Shown here: in pieces, positions 25,635 to 33,997 of the stretch
How the letters are laid out: each line of letters opens with the position of its first letter
Position numbering within the stretch: position 1 is the stretch's first letter
Source: Paenibacillus_E qinlingensis
GTDB lineage: Bacteria > Bacillota > Bacilli > Paenibacillales > NBRC-103111
Direction: 5' to 3'
Length of the DNA: 64,000 nucleotides
Assembly: GCF_028746185.1 (NCBI RefSeq)
Contig: NZ_JAQIVH010000035.1
Span: forward strand, 121,034-185,033
Notes under the pieces: model-generated
The model's input: only the letters and a program-made list of their open reading frames with translations
Told to the model about the DNA's origin: nothing
The model's database searches: none
Made by a program: the position numbers and the translations under genes

Positions 25635-26618
25635 ATGAAACGTGTACTATCAGGCATGCAATCCAGCGGTCAGCTGACGATTGGCAATTATATTGGGGCA
25701 CTTCGCAACTTTGTGAAGCTGCAAGAACTTCATCGCTGTTATTTCATGGTGGTCGATATGCATGCGATCACAGTGCCGCAGGATCCAGCCGCGCTTCGGG
25801 AACAAACGGAGTCTATCGCTTCCTTATACATTGCTTCGGGTCTAGACCCGAATAAGGCTTCTGTCTTCTTGCAGTCCCATGTTCACGCACACGCAGAGCT
25901 AGGATGGATTATGACGACGCTGACGCATATGGGCGAACTTGAGCGCATGACACAGTTTAAGGATAAGTCCGAAGGTAAAGAATCTGTTGGCGCAGGATTA
26001 TTCACGTATCCATCTCTGATGGCGGCTGACATTTTGTTATATAACGCAGATCTAATTCCAGTTGGAGACGATCAAAAACAACATTTGGAACTGACGCGTG
26101 ATTTGGCTAACCGATTTAATAACCGTTTCGGCGATATGTTTGTCATGCCACAACCCTATATGCCTGAGGTAGGCGCACGCATTATGTCACTAGATGATGC
26201 TTCCAAGAAAATGAGCAAAAGTAGTCCAAATGCCGGCAGTTACATCGCGATGCTTGACGAGCCAGATGTCATTCGTAAGAAGCTTAGTCGTGCTGTTACG
26301 GATTCTGGGCGTGAAGTGACGTATGATCCTCAGAATAAACCCGAGGTCAGTAATTTAATGTCAATTTACTCGCACTTTGCGGAGATGAGTTTAGCGGAAA
26401 TCGAGGCCAGGTATGAGGGGCAAGGTTATGGTCCATTCAAAAAGGAACTGGCCGAACACATTGTTTCTGTTCTGGAGCCAATCCAACAACGCTATCGTGA
26501 GATTCGCAGTTCAGGAGCCATTTTTGACATACTGAAAAAAGGTGCGGACGAAGCTGCCGAAGTGGCGAATCAAACACTGCTTGAAGTAAAGAAACGGATG
26601 GGCTTTATTGTTCGTTAA
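25635..26618 (+). CDS. trpS: Tryptophanyl-tRNA synthetase
   Basis: 327 residues from the ATG at 25635 (GGAGG nine bases before); the in-frame ATG at 25620 lies before that site and is not the start. Class I synthetase motifs are present: SSGQLTIGNYIGAL (the HIGH counterpart) and KKMSKSSPN (KMSKS). It charges tRNA-Trp. Controlled by the T-box leader directly upstream, so expression should rise when charged tRNA-Trp falls. Confidence 0.97.
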   Translation: MKRVLSGMQSSGQLTIGNYIGALRNFVKLQELHRCYFMVVDMHAITVPQDPAALREQTESIASLYIASGLDPNKASVFLQSHVHAHAELGWIMTTLTHMGELERMTQFKDKSEGKESVGAGLFTYPSLMAADILLYNADLIPVGDDQKQHLELTRDLANRFNNRFGDMFVMPQPYMPEVGARIMSLDDASKKMSKSSPNAGSYIAMLDEPDVIRKKLSRAVTDSGREVTYDPQNKPEVSNLMSIYSHFAEMSLAEIEARYEGQGYGPFKKELAEHIVSVLEPIQQRYREIRSSGAIFDILKKGADEAAEVANQTLLEVKKRMGFIVR

Positions 26619-26637
26619 GCCTATTTCTTCACATACA

Positions 26638-26676
26638 AAAAAGCTCAAATCCCATTGATTGCGGATTTGAGCTTTT
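26638..26676. terminator. Terminator after trpS
   Basis: AAAAGCTCAAATCC pairs with GGATTTGAGCTTTT across a 10-base loop; A and T runs outside make it usable from both sides. Confidence 0.85.
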
Positions 26677-26679
26677 TGT

Positions 26680-26865
26680 TCATTCGGAAGGTGTATTTTT
26701 CCGACGCATTTTGGCTTTCGTCACGAAGCCATATCCGATAAACCCTAACGAAATGAGGGAGAAGAGGAGTACCATCCAAGGCTCGCGGAGAGCAATGAAT
26801 AGGGAGATGCAAGCGAGCAGCAGCGTACCAACAACTGCGAATAGGAGAGCAAGTGGTTTACTCAT
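26680..26865 (-). CDS. Small two-pass membrane protein (DUF5325/YlaF-like)
   Basis: 61 residues: two hydrophobic helices (about 5-25 and 31-49) and a basic tail KAKMRRKN. Size and topology resemble DUF5325 proteins such as YlaF of Bacillus, whose role is unknown; this is a resemblance, not a firm match. Single gene, sharing the terminator with trpS. Confidence 0.7.
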   Translation of the reverse strand: MSKPLALLFAVVGTLLLACISLFIALREPWMVLLFSLISLGFIGYGFVTKAKMRRKNTPSE

Positions 26866-26927
26866 TTAGGCGACCTACTTTCTTGAAGTTCATGACATCT
26901 TCTTATATTAAACTTTTTTGAGCGCTG

Positions 26928-26957
26928 TGCATATAAATTCATTTCCTCCACATACTA
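26928..26957 (+). promoter_or_regulatory. Sigma-G-type promoter of the second spore-protein gene
   Basis: TGCATA at 26928-26933, 17-base spacer, CATACTA at 26951-26957: same layout as the promoter at 16941-16970. Confidence 0.82.
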
Positions 26958-27016
26958 TCTTTGCAAGCTTGCAAATACATCAAAGATTATAGCTGACTGA
27001 AAGGAGTACGATCCTG

Positions 27017-27244
27017 ATGGCACAATCTCGTAGCAACACACTGGTAGTTCCGCAAGCCAATCAAGCTCTAGATCAATTGAAATATGAGGTAGCTCAAGAG
27101 CTGGGCATTCAAATTCCTCAAGACGGTTACTATGGAAACATGGCAACCCGAGACACTGGTTCCATTGGTGGTGCGATTACTCGCCGCTTGGTACAAATTG
27201 CTGAGCAATCGCTCGCGGGACACTCTGGTTCTAATTTCCGTTAA
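27017..27244 (+). CDS. Alpha/beta-type small acid-soluble spore protein, second copy
   Basis: 75 residues, about 80 percent alike to the protein at 16681-16917 and with the same blocks ALDQLKYEVAQELGIQIPQD and GSIGGAITRRLVQIAEQSL. DNA-protecting protein of the spore core. GAAAGGAG precedes the ATG and a sigma-G promoter lies upstream, so forespore expression is expected. A perfect 16-bp palindrome sits in its leader. Confidence 0.95.
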   Translation: MAQSRSNTLVVPQANQALDQLKYEVAQELGIQIPQDGYYGNMATRDTGSIGGAITRRLVQIAEQSLAGHSGSNFR

Positions 27245-27289
27245 TTAGATACTCGTCTCCGTACTAGCATACCCGAATTATGTAATAAT

Positions 27290-27323
27290 AAAGCTCAGGA
27301 GCCTAAATAGCTCCTGAGCTTTT
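27290..27323 (+). terminator. Terminator after the second spore-protein gene
   Basis: AAAGCTCAGGAGC pairs with GCTCCTGAGCTTT across a 7-base loop, then T run. Confidence 0.88.
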
Positions 27324-27348
27324 GGTGCGTGCATTAAGCGAACCACGA

Positions 27349-27378
27349 AAAAAGGCCCCTGCAATCATGCAAGGGCCT
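27349..27378 (-). terminator. Terminator after the YfhP-like gene
   Basis: On the minus strand, AGGCCC-TTGCA pairs with TGCA-GGGGCCT and is followed by T6. Confidence 0.82.
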
Positions 27379-27398
27379 CGTCTTTTTATACATTTGCC

Positions 27399-28382
27399 TC
27401 AATAAAGATCAACTTTCAGCTTCTTCTCGAGCTTCGTATCGTTCACCCAGCCTACGTAAGAATCGAGTGTTTGGAAATTGCGGTCCATCCGAATGACGCC
27501 GACGAACGGGAATTGTTTGCGATGGCGGTAGCGGACATCCGCCCATCTCACTTCATAGCCCCACCGATGTTCTTTGACCTCAGCGCAGGTGAAGGAGGAG
27601 AAATAGAGTAACGCTTGAATGTCCTCATGCTGTTTGGAAACCTCGATGGCAGGGTGATCAGAGCAGGTGATGGTGTCCAGCCATTTCAGCTTGCCATTTT
27701 TGAGCTCACCTAGCTGGTAGGTTCCGTCTGGGCACTCTTTCACAACATTCCAGACATAGAGATTGAATGTTACAATAAGGGTATATTTATCACCGGGCTG
27801 ATATGTGGCATCTTTGCGATAGAGTCCTTTTTCAATAATAGCATGGTCTAGCGTCCGCCAAATGTAATACAGTGCAAGTAAGCCGTATAAGGTAGGGAAA
27901 ATCAGCTGTGGCCTTGCTAGATGAAAGGACCACATGAAGATCGCGGCAATGTGACTCGTGAATATAAACGGATCGAAGATGTGAATGATGTTCCAGGACA
28001 CCCATTTTTCCGAAAAAGGTCGAATGGCTTGCGTACCGTAAGTATTGAAACAGTCGGTAAACACATGAACGCAAACCGCGATACCAATCCACATAGCGAG
28101 ATGCAGGAAGGATATGCCATGGAAAAATGGCGCGAGTGCACCAGTAATCAATAACGTCCACAATGGAAGGGCTGGCAAGGAATGTGAGCGGCCGCGATGA
28201 TTGCGAATATAGAGGGCATTGCCCTTGAATCGGAGCAGTCCATCAATATCGGGAATCTGAGAGCCAACGACAGTTCCTATGAAAACGGCAGTTGTTGCTG
28301 CTGTACTTGCGGAAATGCTTGGGTCGATTTGCGAGAGCCCTGCTAATCCTAAGCCAATGACAAGATGAGTGCCTGTATCCAA
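27399..28382 (-). CDS. Membrane metal-dependent hydrolase (DUF457/YfhP-like)
   Basis: 327 residues from TTG 28382 with AGGAGG nine bases before. The N-terminal half has about four to five membrane segments and the family motifs GSQIPDIDGLLR and NHRGRSHSLPALP, whose His and Asp residues should bind a metal; the C-terminal ~130 residues are soluble and beta-rich. This is the YdjM/YfhP group (LexA-binding, inner membrane-associated hydrolases). The reaction is not known. Single gene. Confidence 0.85.
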   Translation of the reverse strand: MDTGTHLVIGLGLAGLSQIDPSISASTAATTAVFIGTVVGSQIPDIDGLLRFKGNALYIRNHRGRSHSLPALPLWTLLITGALAPFFHGISFLHLAMWIGIAVCVHVFTDCFNTYGTQAIRPFSEKWVSWNIIHIFDPFIFTSHIAAIFMWSFHLARPQLIFPTLYGLLALYYIWRTLDHAIIEKGLYRKDATYQPGDKYTLIVTFNLYVWNVVKECPDGTYQLGELKNGKLKWLDTITCSDHPAIEVSKQHEDIQALLYFSSFTCAEVKEHRWGYEVRWADVRYRHRKQFPFVGVIRMDRNFQTLDSYVGWVNDTKLEKKLKVDLY

Positions 28383-28506
28383 CTGGTTATCCTCCTAAGT
28401 GTTCTGTACACATGGTTTGTTCTGTATCTGAGCTGAGGGGTCAATTTACATCTTGCTCTTAGTTTACCATTTTAGAGCAAAAAATAAATCAGAAGGAGAT
28501 CTAAAA

Positions 28507-28806
28507 ATGTCTAAAGTTTTTGTAGAGTATGCCATAAAATCCGAATTTCGGGCTTCTTTTCTCATCTATATGCAAGGGCAACAGCTACGGGAAGGGCGTT
28601 TGGAGCTATTGGAGGGTACAGATCAAGAAGGGCTTTATGTAGAAATTTGGCATGATATAACGTACGAGGACTACCTGAGCATGAAGGAGGAACGATTGAA
28701 CGTTGAACGATTGCATGATGGTCATCATGGTGACTGGGAGCAATGGATCAAAGGCGGCATCCAGAAACTGCATATGTGGCATTTCTCACCAGCTACGTAT
28801 TCTTAA
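28507..28806 (+). CDS. Unknown 99-residue protein
   Basis: ATG at 28507 with AGAAGGAGAT eight bases before it. The product (MSKVFVEYAIKSEFRASFLI...) has beta-alpha-beta character, GLYVEIWHDITYEDY and a C-terminal LHMWHFSP, recalling small ferredoxin-fold monooxygenase-like proteins (ABM/NIPSNAP); that is a guess from shape only. The longer frame to 28453 has no ribosome binding site. Single gene ended by the terminator at 28814. Confidence 0.75.
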   Translation: MSKVFVEYAIKSEFRASFLIYMQGQQLREGRLELLEGTDQEGLYVEIWHDITYEDYLSMKEERLNVERLHDGHHGDWEQWIKGGIQKLHMWHFSPATYS

Positions 28807-28813
28807 AACAAAA

Positions 28814-28841
28814 AAACCGTTGCTCTATCGAGCAACGGTTT
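28814..28841. terminator. Bidirectional terminator between the unknown gene and gerQ
   Basis: Perfect 12-bp stem AAACCGTTGCTC/GAGCAACGGTTT, loop TATC, with an A run before and T residues after. Confidence 0.9.
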
Positions 28842-28849
28842 TCATACTA

Positions 28850-29302
28850 TTATCTGGAGAGTGCTCCGCCCCGGAAGGGGTAGGTGTAATTCAGTTCTTC
28901 ATCAAATGTAATGTAATCCAAATTCACCATAAGTAATAGGAAACGCATGCCAGTAACAGGATCGCTGATAATGATATGATCACGACCTGCAGCTTCTAAT
29001 CTACCTTTGAAAATTTTGGCGTTCCACTCGGAGTTGTTTTCATATGTCATATAGATGGTTGCCATTTTACCGAGGTTCAAACGAAGAATATTTTCGATAT
29101 ACGACTCCTCAAGTGTTGGGAGTCCCGGTACGTTCACGCCTGTTTGTAATCCACTTCCTGGTGGTGTGAGGACAGATCCTGCTGGTGTTTGGGGAACAAT
29201 CTTATTCGTAATGGAAGTTGGAACAGGATAAGCCGGATAGGGATTGCCGTATTGCATTTGCGGCATTGCTTGATTACCTATTTTGTAAGGGTTATTCAAC
29301 AT
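28850..29302 (-). CDS. gerQ: Spore coat protein GerQ
   Basis: 150 residues. A Pro/Tyr/Gln-rich N-terminal half (QMQYGNPYPAYPVP) leads into the conserved core SYIENILRLNLGKMATIYMT and ISDPVTGMRFLLLMVNLDYI, typical of GerQ (YwdL). In Bacillus it is a spore coat protein cross-linked by transglutaminase and needed for placing the CwlJ cortex hydrolase. AGGAGG precedes the ATG. No cwlJ gene is adjacent here. Confidence 0.93.
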   Translation of the reverse strand: MLNNPYKIGNQAMPQMQYGNPYPAYPVPTSITNKIVPQTPAGSVLTPPGSGLQTGVNVPGLPTLEESYIENILRLNLGKMATIYMTYENNSEWNAKIFKGRLEAAGRDHIIISDPVTGMRFLLLMVNLDYITFDEELNYTYPFRGGALSR

Positions 29303-29445
29303 AATAATAATTTCCTCCTTGAGCTTTCCATACGAAAGCTTTCTTCATAAATGTGTTTGAACGATCGAAAAGGTCATTTTCCATAATCATCATATTGTGC
29401 TTCTGCCTATTTGGTGACGAATTTGTGGGCATTTTACAAAACAAA

Positions 29446-29465
29446 AAAGCTCCCGAAGGAGCTTT
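29446..29465 (-). terminator. Terminator after the response regulator gene
   Basis: AAAGCTCC/GGAGCTTT with a 4-base loop and T6 on the minus strand, immediately past the stop codon. Confidence 0.85.
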
Positions 29466-29466
29466 A

Positions 29467-30156
29467 TCATAGTAGAAATTTATAACCGACACCCCACACG
29501 GTCTTGATGTGCTTAGGTTCTTTGGGATCATCCTCGATTTTTTTGCGAAGGTTGGCGATATGCACATCGATTGCACGCTCAGTTACTTGGGAATCAAAGC
29601 CACGAACACGATTTAACAATTCTTCTCGACTGTAAACCCTGCCTTGATTTTGCCAAAAAAGCTTCATGATTTCGTATTCGGAGAAGGTTGTTTCGATAAT
29701 CCTACTGCTAACATATAAGCAGCGCTTCTCGAGATCCAAATGGATCCCCTGTGGAGTGAGCACGTCGGATGGCGATGGAACCTGTTGGGGAGAGGTATTC
29801 GAACGTCGGAATAACGCTTGAATTCTGGCCGATAGCTCTCTCATCGAAAATGGTTTGCACAAATAGTCATCAGCACCTGTCTGAAGGCCCTTCACACGAT
29901 CCGAAACTTCATTCTTGGCGGATACCATTAAGATCGGAATGGTTGAGGTCTGACGAATCGTTGTACATAACTGAATCCCGTCCATATCAGGCAGCATAAG
30001 ATCAAGAATAATCATATCGGGTTGAAAATCCCGGAATAAGACCTCGCCTTGTCGGCCGTTCTCTGCGCGTTTCACTTCGTAGCCATCTTCGTATAAATAA
30101 ATGGACATCATTTCACCGATACTTAAATCGTCTTCGATGATTAAAATTTTGGACAT
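29467..30156 (-). CDS. Orphan OmpR/PhoB-family response regulator
   Basis: 229 residues. Receiver domain with acidic pocket IIEDD, phospho-acceptor in IILDLMLPDMDG (Asp53), the switch Ser in MVSAKNE and Lys in CKPFSM; then a winged-helix domain with ATTFSEYEIMKLF-like start and ERAIDVHIANLRKKIEDDP recognition helix. AAAAGGAGG lies before the ATG. It stands alone: there is no histidine kinase on either side. Targets unknown. Confidence 0.92.
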   Translation of the reverse strand: MSKILIIEDDLSIGEMMSIYLYEDGYEVKRAENGRQGEVLFRDFQPDMIILDLMLPDMDGIQLCTTIRQTSTIPILMVSAKNEVSDRVKGLQTGADDYLCKPFSMRELSARIQALFRRSNTSPQQVPSPSDVLTPQGIHLDLEKRCLYVSSRIIETTFSEYEIMKLFWQNQGRVYSREELLNRVRGFDSQVTERAIDVHIANLRKKIEDDPKEPKHIKTVWGVGYKFLL

Positions 30157-30288
30157 ACAGGTTCCCCTCCTTTTCCTTTAAAAGGTTAGGTGCTCGATAT
30201 GCCTTCCCGCAAAAATCGATCCTATCTATATGACATGTTATCCTATCCATTTTGTGACGTCCAGTTTTAACTTTTTTACAAACAGAAA

Positions 30289-30346
30289 AAAGAAGCTGAT
30301 CCTACCTTGAACCTTCATTCTTTAGGTCAAGTTCGTCAGCTTCTTT
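30289..30346. terminator. Terminator after the urea transporter operon
   Basis: AAAGAAGCTGA pairs with TCAGCTTCTTT; an inner stem CTTGAACCT/AGGTCAAG adds length. Lies just past the stop of urtE on the minus strand. Confidence 0.75.
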
Positions 30347-30374
30347 CGGTTTGGGGGTATAAGAATGAGAACGA

Positions 30375-31070
30375 TCATACCGTCAAATGCTTCCGGACGA
30401 GATCTTCGCTCAGATGCTCTGCTTTCCCTTCGGCAGCAATAGTGCCACGGTCGAGTACATAATAATAATCAGCGATGCTTGTAGCAAATTCTAAGCTTTG
30501 CTCTACTAAGAGAACGGCAATTTCCCGATTGCGTTTAATCGTTTCAATGATGGCCTCAATCTCCATGACGATAGATGGCTGTATCCCCTCCATAGGCTCA
30601 TCTAGAAGCAACAGTTTAGGTCCTGGAGCCAATGCCCGTGCGATAGCTAATTGCTGCTGCTGACCGCCACTCAGGTCCCCACCTTTGCGATGGAGCATTT
30701 GTCGAAGGACAGGAAACGTATCGAAGATCGAATCAGGTAATTTCTTACGGCGATCGGATGAGGCTTCTAAGCCTAATAAAAGATTCTCCTCAACGGACAG
30801 CTGGGGAAATATTTCCCTGCCCTGCGGTACATATCCAATGCCTGACTTGGCACGACGATCTGGTGAAGATGAAGTAATGTCTGTATCCGAGTAGTGAATG
30901 GAACCCGATCGGGGCTTAATGAGTCCCATAATACTCTTCATTAGTGTTGATTTCCCAACCCCGTTGCGCCCCATTAGGCAAACGATCTGACCTGGCCTTA
31001 CTTCGAGGTTGACGTTACGGATGACCATACTTTCGCCATAACCGGACTCTATACCTTGTAGTTTAAGCAC
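30375..31070 (-). CDS. urtE: Urea ABC transporter ATPase UrtE
   Basis: 231 residues from GTG 31070 (AGGAGA ten bases before), overlapping the urtD stop by eight bases; the longer frame lies inside urtD. LivF-type ATPase with GRNGVGKST, DLSGGQQQQLAIARAL and LLLLDEPMEGIQPSIV. The EGIQPS sequence after Walker B is characteristic of UrtE rather than LivF. Last gene of urtA-B-C-D-E. Confidence 0.93.
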   Translation of the reverse strand: MLKLQGIESGYGESMVIRNVNLEVRPGQIVCLMGRNGVGKSTLMKSIMGLIKPRSGSIHYSDTDITSSSPDRRAKSGIGYVPQGREIFPQLSVEENLLLGLEASSDRRKKLPDSIFDTFPVLRQMLHRKGGDLSGGQQQQLAIARALAPGPKLLLLDEPMEGIQPSIVMEIEAIIETIKRNREIAVLLVEQSLEFATSIADYYYVLDRGTIAAEGKAEHLSEDLVRKHLTV

Positions 31071-31854
31071 CGCGTTCAACTCTCCTTCCGAGGTAGACTT
31101 CTGCCACTTTATCGTCATTCTGTATGTCTTGCATGGTGCCTTCGCGCAGGACGGTTCCTTCATGGAGAACCGTTACCATTCTAGCGAATTGGCGTACGAA
31201 AGCCATGTCGTGCTCGACGACGATAATCGTCTGATTCTCTGCAATTTCATGGAGCAGTTCACCGGTCTTCTCGGTTTCACTATCCGTCATGCCAGCGGCA
31301 GGCTCGTCGAGCAGCAAGAGATCAGGCTCTTGCATCAGGAGCATGCCGATTTCAAGCCATTGCTTCTCCCCGTGGGAGAGGGAGCCAGCACGTTCTTTGG
31401 CTTTACTGGTCAGACCAATCATATCAAGCCTAAGGTGAAGTCGTTCTCGTTGTTCACTCGTAGTTTTGGCCCAAAGCGCGCTGAGAAGGCCGCGCTGCTG
31501 CTTCATGGATAGTGCCAAATTCTCAAACACCGTCAACGTGGAGAAGACAGTAGGAGCTTGGAATTTGCGACCAATCCCAAGCTGAGCAATTTGATGCTCT
31601 TGGTGTTTGGTGAGATCAATCGAATCCTTGAATAGTACTTGGCCTTGGGAAGGCTTTACTTTGCCGCAAATGACATCAAGCAGCGTTGTTTTACCAGCTC
31701 CATTCGGACCGATAAGAAAGCGGAGTTCACCTTGTTTTAACGAGAAATCAAGATTTCGCAAGGCTTTGAAACCGTCGAAGTTCACCTCAAGTCCCTTGAC
31801 GCTCAGGATTGTCTCGTCAGTTGTCGGTTGTTGTTTCACTAATTGTCCTAGCAT
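31063..31854 (-). CDS. urtD: Urea ABC transporter ATPase UrtD
   Basis: 263 residues from ATG 31854 (AAAGGGGA before it); the longer frame runs back into urtC. LivG-type ATPase: GPNGAGKTTLLDVICGK, GSLSHGEKQWLEIGMLL and DLLLLDEPAAGMTDSE, the last being typical of UrtD. Pairs with UrtE to drive urea import. Confidence 0.93.
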   Translation of the reverse strand: MLGQLVKQQPTTDETILSVKGLEVNFDGFKALRNLDFSLKQGELRFLIGPNGAGKTTLLDVICGKVKPSQGQVLFKDSIDLTKHQEHQIAQLGIGRKFQAPTVFSTLTVFENLALSMKQQRGLLSALWAKTTSEQRERLHLRLDMIGLTSKAKERAGSLSHGEKQWLEIGMLLMQEPDLLLLDEPAAGMTDSETEKTGELLHEIAENQTIIVVEHDMAFVRQFARMVTVLHEGTVLREGTMQDIQNDDKVAEVYLGRRVERGA

Positions 31855-31889
31855 TGAAATGTTCCCCTTTCCGGTTTGCATAAGTGCGG

Positions 31890-32978
31890 TTAAGTTTCTA
31901 TGACTTCTTGTGTTGTAGAGATTTGCTTTGGATGATGGCTTCTGTTTCTTTTCCAATTGGAGAAAAAGTGGGTCAATGTGCCGACGATTCCTTTCGGCAG
32001 TAAGAGGACCACGACGATGAACATGGCGCCGAGCATGATAGGCCACCAAGCGGGATAGGCTTCGCTGAAAGTTGTTTTAGCTGCATTCGTAACTAATGCG
32101 CCAAGTACAGCACCGCCAATCGTTGAACGACCGCCAATAGCTACCCATAGCACCATTTCAATCGATGGCACGATACCCATTTGCGCTGGGGAGATAATCC
32201 CTTCTTGAAGTACGAAGAGTACGCCGGCAAGCCCAGCTAACCCCGCGGAGAGGCAGTAGATGAATACCTTATACGTAACGGGATTATAGCCGATGAAGCG
32301 CACCCGATTCTCACCATCGCGAATCGCTGTAAGAATATTGCCGAGACGGCTAGTCACGAGCATGGTGCTAAGGATCAATACGATGAGCACGACAGCTAAG
32401 GTGAGATAGAAAAACAGCAGTTTGGTTGATTGTAATTGTAAGTTCAGACCGAGAAAGGTCGTGAAATTCGTCAAACCATTCGTCCCGCCCGTATAACCTT
32501 GCTGACCAACGAAGAGCGTAACCGTAATGATGACTAAGGCTTGCGATAAAATGGAGAAGAATGCTCCTTTTATCCGATTGCGGAACGTGAAATACCCAAG
32601 GATAAAGGCGACAATCATCGGTACAATGAGCGCCAATAGGAACGCGGCCGCGGCGCTGTGGAACGGCACCCAGAACCACGGTAAGCTTTTGACACCACTC
32701 CAAGACATGAAATCAGGTAATTGATTTGGCGTGGAAGCCAGCTTCAAGTGCATGGCCATACAATAAGCGCCGAGTCCGAAATAAACGCCATGACCAAGGC
32801 TTAGAATGCCGGTATATCCCCAGATTAAATCAATTCCGATCGCGATAATGGCATAAGCCAGGAATTTGCCGAGTAAGGATAAACGAAAGTCAGACAAGAA
32901 TAGGGGGGCAAGCGCGATGAGTAGCAGACAGACCCCATAGATGGTTAATTTGAGCTTAGATTGTTTGGCAAAGAGCAT
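31890..32978 (-). CDS. urtC: Urea ABC transporter permease UrtC
   Basis: 362 residues, LivM-type permease with about ten membrane segments; GYTGILSLGHGVYFGLGAYC and GGTNGLTNF are conserved, and VLWVAIGGRSTIGGAVLGA is the ATPase-contact loop region. Follows urtB by 22 bases. Confidence 0.93.
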   Translation of the reverse strand: MLFAKQSKLKLTIYGVCLLLIALAPLFLSDFRLSLLGKFLAYAIIAIGIDLIWGYTGILSLGHGVYFGLGAYCMAMHLKLASTPNQLPDFMSWSGVKSLPWFWVPFHSAAAAFLLALIVPMIVAFILGYFTFRNRIKGAFFSILSQALVIITVTLFVGQQGYTGGTNGLTNFTTFLGLNLQLQSTKLLFFYLTLAVVLIVLILSTMLVTSRLGNILTAIRDGENRVRFIGYNPVTYKVFIYCLSAGLAGLAGVLFVLQEGIISPAQMGIVPSIEMVLWVAIGGRSTIGGAVLGALVTNAAKTTFSEAYPAWWPIMLGAMFIVVVLLLPKGIVGTLTHFFSNWKRNRSHHPKQISTTQEVIET

Positions 32979-33000
32979 AGACGGTAGTCACATCCTTTCT

Positions 33001-33906
33001 TCAATCTAAGGATCTCGAACGCATCGTTACAAGTCCCATTGGTTTCCATTGTAGGAAGGCGATGATCAGTGTGAATACAAGGACTTTACCGAGTGTAGCG
33101 CTGGTTGTATATTCCAAAGCCGTATTGAAAACGCCGATTCCGAGTGCTCCAGCTACGGTGCCGATTAACTTGCCGATCCCGCCAAGTACGACGACCATGA
33201 AGGCATCTACAATATAATAGGTCCCAATTGTTGGCCCGATTGGTCCAAGTAAGGAGAGCGCACAACCAGCGATACCTGCCATAGCGGAGCCGAAGGCGAA
33301 GGATTGAGCATCGACCCTACGCGTAGAAATACCTAAACATGAAGCCATTTGGCGATTTTGCATGACCGCTCTCATACGTCTTCCGCCTGCAGAATGATAG
33401 AGGTACAGATAGATGATCAAGATGCATAAGGCCACAAGTCCGATGATAAATAGTCTTTTATATGGAAGAATTAAGTCTGCCGTTACATGCCATCCGCCTT
33501 CCAGCCATTGTGGTGCTTTCACTGCGACGTTGGGAGCCCCGAAGATGGATCGTGCAATTTGCTGTAAGGCGAGGGAGACCCCCCAGGTAGCGAGTAGGCT
33601 ATCCAACGGTCTGCCGTACATGAAGCGAATGAGCACAACTTCGAGCAGCCATCCTATGGCGAAGGCAACGACAAAGGCGACGCCGAGTGACACGACGAAA
33701 TACCAGCCAAATGCAGAAGCGGGCATATACGATTGAAACCATTTCTGTACGAGATAAGCCATATAAGCGCCGATCATAATAAATTCGCCATGCGCCATAT
33801 TCATAACGTTCATAAGACCAAAGGTGATGGCGAGACCGATTGCGATTAATAGCAGAATGGAGCTTAAACTGAGTCCGTTAAATATTTGCAGCAGCAACAA
33901 ACTCAT
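33001..33906 (-). CDS. urtB: Urea ABC transporter permease UrtB
   Basis: 301 residues from ATG 33906 with AAGGAGAG eight bases before. LivH-type permease with GLMNVMNMAHGEFIMIGAYM and MAGIAGCALSLLGPIGPTIG, and the UrtB-type length. Forms the channel with UrtC. Confidence 0.93.
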   Translation of the reverse strand: MSLLLLQIFNGLSLSSILLLIAIGLAITFGLMNVMNMAHGEFIMIGAYMAYLVQKWFQSYMPASAFGWYFVVSLGVAFVVAFAIGWLLEVVLIRFMYGRPLDSLLATWGVSLALQQIARSIFGAPNVAVKAPQWLEGGWHVTADLILPYKRLFIIGLVALCILIIYLYLYHSAGGRRMRAVMQNRQMASCLGISTRRVDAQSFAFGSAMAGIAGCALSLLGPIGPTIGTYYIVDAFMVVVLGGIGKLIGTVAGALGIGVFNTALEYTTSATLGKVLVFTLIIAFLQWKPMGLVTMRSRSLD

Positions 33907-33997
33907 GACAATCTCTCCTTTCTGAAGTGGGAGTAAAATGATGAAATCCAGGACTGCGGTTAGGCAGTCCTGGTTTCTTAGTACCAACTTGTAAGGA

